64,000 nt of DNA. Source: Lachnospiraceae bacterium (GTDB taxonomy: Bacteria; Bacillota; Clostridia; Lachnospirales; Lachnospiraceae). The notes below the pieces were generated by a model. It was not told the DNA's origin. It saw nothing but the letters and a program-made list of their open reading frames with translations, and did no database searches. The stretch spans positions 17,819 to 81,818 of the forward strand of contig FUZG01000016.1 of assembly GCA_900168235.1 (NCBI GenBank). Reading direction: 5' to 3'. The position numbers were made by a program, and so were the translations under genes. Positions 61,105 to 64,000 of the stretch are shown here, piece after piece; position 1 is the first letter of the stretch; every line of letters starts with the position of its first letter.

Positions 61105-62730
61105 GTGACAGGAAAAAACAGGACATTGGCACAACATTCGATACGGACACAGTTTGCGCTGATATTTATCGCGCTCATGGCTGTGACCATATCGATATTT
61201 TGGATAATAAACAGTCTGTTTTTGCAGAAATACTATCTTATAGAACAGCAGAATAAACTGACAGAAGGATACGAAAGCATCAATGAGCTTTTTGTCACAG
61301 ACAGTAACATGGAGGCATCCTCATCCAAAAGAAAATTCTACAGGATATGTTCATCCTTAAATATGGATGTTGCGGTTGTCACAACTTCCCTTGAAACCGT
61401 TATATGTAATGTAGGAGAAGGTGATGCACTGCTTGGAAGACTCATGGATCACCTTTTTGATATAGACGATGAGCGACTTGAAATGCTGCTTCCCAGTGAA
61501 AATAGGGCTCCGGGCGAACCGGGAAAAGGAATTGGACCGGACGGAAAGCCTGTACATGTAATTGCGCCGAGACTTTTGGTGAAAACAGATCAGTACAAGG
61601 TCATGATCTCTCAGGACCCGCGGATGGGTATGGGATACCTCGAATTGTGGGGAAATCTCACAAACGGCGACATCATCATCATTCGTACGACGCTTGATTC
61701 CATCAGAGAAAGCGCAGGCATTTCAAATCGCTTCCTTGCCTATGTAGGATTGTTCATGGTGATTCTCGCCGGAACTATTATCTGGTTTGTTACGAAAAAG
61801 ATAACCGAACCTATACGTGAGCTTACGGATATTTCAGAGCGCATGACGAACCTTGATTTTGATGCGAAGTACACCGGAGGCGGTCATAATGAGATAGCGC
61901 TTTTGGGACAACACATGAATGTCCTGTCAGAGGCGCTTGAACGGACTATTTCAGAATTAAAAACGGCTAATAATGAGCTGAAGCGTGATATAGAAAAGAA
62001 AGAAAAGCTGAACACCATGCGTCTTGAGTTCCTGTCCAATGTAGCCCATGAGCTGAAAACGCCCATCGCACTTGTGCAGGGTTACGCGGAGGGATTAAAA
62101 GACAATGTAAATGATGATGCAGACAGCAGGGAATTTTACTGCGATGTCATAATAGACGAAGCAGGCAAGATGAATAAGCTTGTAAAAAATCTGATGACTC
62201 TGAATCAGCTCGAGTTCGGCGAGGATGAAGTTTCTATGGAAAGATTTGACGTGGTCGAACTGATCCGCGGATGCATCCAGTCAAATCACCTCATGCTCGA
62301 GCAGAACAATATCCGTCTGGATTTTCTGGAACATGGACCTCTGTACGTCTGGTCCGATGAATTTAAGACCGAGGAAGTATTTACAAATTATTTCAGCAAC
62401 GCTATTCATTATTGTAGCGAGCCTGCCGATGCTATAAATGGAGAATTTTCAGAAAAAAGAATAGAAGTAAAGTTATTTCGGCATGATGGAGTCGTGAGGA
62501 TCTCGGTATTCAATACAGGTGATCCAATACCGGAGGAATCGATAAGCCACCTGTTTGACAAGTTCTATAAAGTGGACAAGGCGAGAACCCGTGAATATGG
62601 AGGTTCGGGCATCGGTCTTTCCATCGTAAAAGCCATTATGAATGCGCTGAACAGGGATTTTGGTGTTATCAATTATGAAAACGGGGTTGAGTTCTGGTTT
62701 GAGCTTGACTGTGAGGTGAGGGAGAATTGA
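61105..62730 (+). CDS. Membrane sensor histidine kinase
   Basis: A 541-residue kinase: membrane helix 1 (residues 18-38), an extracellular domain of about 165 residues, membrane helix 2 (residues 210-230), HAMP, a dimerisation domain with phospho-His315 in NVAHELKTPIAL, then the ATP domain with N-box-like NYFSNAIHYC, NTGDPIP, and GGSGIGLSIVKA. The start is GTG 61105 with GGAGGAA 5 bp upstream. It is the probable partner of the regulator at 59307. The sensed signal is unknown. Its stop is 17 bp before the lipoprotein gene, so the two are likely coupled. Confidence 0.93.
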   Translation: MTGKNRTLAQHSIRTQFALIFIALMAVTISIFWIINSLFLQKYYLIEQQNKLTEGYESINELFVTDSNMEASSSKRKFYRICSSLNMDVAVVTTSLETVICNVGEGDALLGRLMDHLFDIDDERLEMLLPSENRAPGEPGKGIGPDGKPVHVIAPRLLVKTDQYKVMISQDPRMGMGYLELWGNLTNGDIIIIRTTLDSIRESAGISNRFLAYVGLFMVILAGTIIWFVTKKITEPIRELTDISERMTNLDFDAKYTGGGHNEIALLGQHMNVLSEALERTISELKTANNELKRDIEKKEKLNTMRLEFLSNVAHELKTPIALVQGYAEGLKDNVNDDADSREFYCDVIIDEAGKMNKLVKNLMTLNQLEFGEDEVSMERFDVVELIRGCIQSNHLMLEQNNIRLDFLEHGPLYVWSDEFKTEEVFTNYFSNAIHYCSEPADAINGEFSEKRIEVKLFRHDGVVRISVFNTGDPIPEESISHLFDKFYKVDKARTREYGGSGIGLSIVKAIMNALNRDFGVINYENGVEFWFELDCEVREN

Positions 62731-62747
62731 CACCTCAGGAGGGGCTT

Positions 62748-63542
62748 GTGAGAGGAAAAAAAATATTTGTTGCAGTGCTCTGCGTAGGTGCGCTTGCATT
62801 GTCTGCCTGTGGTCAGCAGACTCTTAATCTGACAGAGGAAGAAGAGCAAAAAATTGTAAACTATTCTTCAAATGTATTAACGAGCCACAATGCCAACTTT
62901 AACAGTTCGCTGAAAAAAATGTCAGATCATCAGCTGGCTGAAGTTCTGAAGAAAGAAATGGAAGAGCAGGAAAAAAAGGAAAAGAAGCAGGCGGAAGCCA
63001 CAGCTGCACCTGAAGAAGCTTCTGAAGAAGGTAATGGAGGGGATTCCTCCGGTACCGGAACATCGGGCGGCGGCTCAAGTGAGGCGGCTGAAAATCCCGG
63101 CATCCCTCAGGCATCTGTAGATCAGTTCGCAGATCTCATTGGATTAAAAGGATTTTCCATTTCCTATAAAGGATACGAGATCGTGGATACTTACCCGCCC
63201 GAATCGTCAGGCTCGGTAGTATTCTCTCTTGAACCTGCATCGGCAACAGATTCTCTGCTGGTCATCAATTTCCAGATAACAAATGATGGTGACACTGAGG
63301 CTGACTGCAATATCCTGGATCTTTCGCCGAAACTCAGGTTCTCGATAAACGGAGAAAAGCACAGCTTCTTAAATACATTGCTTTTAGACGATCTTCAGAC
63401 TGTTGATACGGCGATCGGCGCCCATGAATCAATGGATGTGGTACTGGTTGCGGAGATCAGCAACGAAAAGGCAGCGGCTGTAAAACCTCTTTCCATATAT
63501 GTAAAAGGAAGTGATGGTTCGACAGAGATACCGCTTGAATAA
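62748..63542 (+). CDS. Lipoprotein of unknown function
   Basis: A 264-residue lipoprotein: short signal peptide with lipobox LSAC (Cys21), a Glu/Lys-rich helical stretch (residues of about 60-90), an Ala/Glu/Gly/Ser linker (EGNGGDSSGTGTSGGGSSE) and a C-terminal beta-rich domain with FQITNDGDTEADCN and LSPKLRFSINGEK, like the Ig-type DUF4352/5067 folds. The start is GTG 62748 with AGGAG 6 bp upstream; a TTG at 62727 would spoil the signal peptide. Following the sensor kinase closely, it may be an accessory sensor or a target of the system. Confidence 0.78.
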   Translation: MRGKKIFVAVLCVGALALSACGQQTLNLTEEEEQKIVNYSSNVLTSHNANFNSSLKKMSDHQLAEVLKKEMEEQEKKEKKQAEATAAPEEASEEGNGGDSSGTGTSGGGSSEAAENPGIPQASVDQFADLIGLKGFSISYKGYEIVDTYPPESSGSVVFSLEPASATDSLLVINFQITNDGDTEADCNILDLSPKLRFSINGEKHSFLNTLLLDDLQTVDTAIGAHESMDVVLVAEISNEKAAAVKPLSIYVKGSDGSTEIPLE

Positions 63543-63550
63543 AGAGTATG

Positions 63551-63583
63551 AAAGCCGGGGGTTAAAACATCCTCGGCTTTTTT
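63551..63583 (+). terminator. Terminator after the lipoprotein gene
   Basis: AAAGCCGGGGG (63551-63561) pairs with TCCTCGGCTTT (63570-63580) over 11 bp with G-U pairs, then a run of U. Confidence 0.88.
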
Positions 63584-63710
63584 CAGGATTAAGAGTCAGC
63601 CGATTTTACCGTATTCTGCATAACTTGAGTATGCTATAGACGCATGATTTTTAAACTAAGTAAATGAAATGTGTGTATTGAATACAATATACTGACTTGA
63701 TGAATATAAA
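63584..63710. other. AT-rich spacer before the rRNA promoters
   Basis: No gene seen. The sequence is strongly A/T rich with short tracts, as in upstream elements of rRNA promoters. Confidence 0.5.
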
Positions 63711-63739
63711 TTGTGTTTTTGTATAACAATTCATAAGAT
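63711..63739 (+). promoter_or_regulatory. Upstream rRNA-operon promoter (P1)
   Basis: TTGTGT (63711-63716), 17-bp spacer, TAAGAT (63734-63739). Its -10 is identical to that of the stronger downstream promoter. Confidence 0.6.
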
Positions 63740-63831
63740 GAGAAAATAACGCGGATATTCTGCATAATCATTTTTAAATTAACGCATAAATATACAAGTT
63801 TCAAAAATCATAAAAAAATTGAATTTTGTTG

Positions 63832-63860
63832 TTGACGCACCTGTGAACGGGTGATAAGAT
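63832..63860 (+). promoter_or_regulatory. Main rRNA-operon promoter (P2)
   Basis: TTGACG (63832-63837), 17-bp spacer, TAAGAT (63855-63860), preceded by A/T tracts (63800-63830) that look like an UP element. The discriminator region reads ACTCCTTGTCGCC. Confidence 0.85.
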
Positions 63861-63866
63861 ACTCCT

Positions 63867-64000
63867 TGTCGCCGCGAGGGACACCGAGTCAAACAGCTCG
63901 CAGGCCCAGTAAACAAGCGGTCCGACAGAACTGAACCTTGACAAACAAACAGCAATGCAACCCTGAAAATTCAAAACGAAATTTCAGAAATGCAATAAAA
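63867..64000 (+). other. Leader of an rRNA operon (16S gene lies beyond the window)
   Basis: The stretch GAACCTTGACAAACAAACAG near 63934 matches leader and spacer sequences commonly found in clostridial rRNA operons, and GCGAG/CTCGC and CTGAAA/TTTCAG dyads suggest processing stems. ATGCAA is repeated at both ends of the last stem. No mature 16S sequence is reached, so the call rests on the leader and promoter pattern. Confidence 0.7.

Noticed and set aside
1..64000. CRISPR array, transposon, prophage or attachment site
   Set aside because: No regularly spaced repeats, transposase, integrase or phage structural genes were seen, and no terminal repeats around any gene block.

Overview
The window is a stretch of chromosome from a low- to mid-GC anaerobic Firmicute, most probably a Lachnospiraceae member near Butyrivibrio or Pseudobutyrivibrio. 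This is inferred from the conserved clostridial gene orders (asp23-nusB-xseA-xseB-ispA-dxs-tlyA-nadK-argR-recN; priA-def-fmt-yugP-rsmB-rlmN-prpC-prkC-rsgA-rpe; secG-rnr-smpB-ssrA), strong AGGAGG-type ribosome binding sites, a meso-diaminopimelate-type MurE, a thiolase of the butyrate pathway type and secreted plant-polysaccharide hydrolases. No phage, transposon, CRISPR array or tRNA gene was seen. Coding density is high and almost everything is on the + strand.

Layout. 1-2665: the 3' part of polyphosphate kinase and an overlapping HAD phosphatase. 2741-6201 (minus strand): an ABC-F ATPase, a PHP-domain phosphoesterase and a Cof-type HAD phosphatase. 6202-10628: a regulated-looking intergenic region, then a secreted GH43 enzyme with an arabinose-binding-like domain and a secreted LamG/Ig-like protein. 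10777-21205: thyA, relA, a metallo-beta-lactamase-fold hydrolase, hisS, aspS, an orphan, prfC and a transglutaminase-like lipoprotein. 21307-28595: the asp23-to-argR operon, ended by a terminator. 28848-32657: recN, glgA and a small secreted leucine-rich protein. 32719-34479 (minus): rqcH. 34845-36032: a thiolase behind a Rex-like operator. 36167-49259: murE, priA, def, fmt, a membrane zinc peptidase, rsmB, rlmN, the PP2C phosphatase/PASTA kinase pair, rsgA and rpe. 49300-52455: an FAD oxidoreductase and gpmI. 52556-56193: secG, rnr, smpB and tmRNA. 56281-57480: a secreted GH5 enzyme, convergent with a LysR regulator. 58736-63542: a membrane protein, an OmpR-type response regulator, a P1-family peptidase, a sensor kinase and a lipoprotein. 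63711-64000: tandem promoters and leader of an rRNA operon whose 16S gene should lie just past the window.

How the genes work together. Most are housekeeping. Ribosome rescue and quality control is unusually well represented: ssrA, smpB and rnr act in trans-translation, and rqcH handles stalled 50S subunits. Translation and ribosome maturation are covered by hisS, aspS, prfC, def, fmt, rsmB, rlmN, tlyA and rsgA. PrkC/PrpC and the two-component system are the main signalling modules. The GH43, LamG and GH5 proteins form a small exported polysaccharide-degrading set.

The most interesting signals are regulatory rather than a new protein machine: a Rex-type palindrome at the thiolase promoter, a perfect tandem 13-bp operator-like repeat before the GH43 gene, a tandem LexA-like repeat before recN, and a precursor-tmRNA leader that can fold over the mature 5' end. 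The 58.7-63.5 kb signalling cluster is the best candidate for an under-described protein system. I did not see convincing evidence for a wholly new one.
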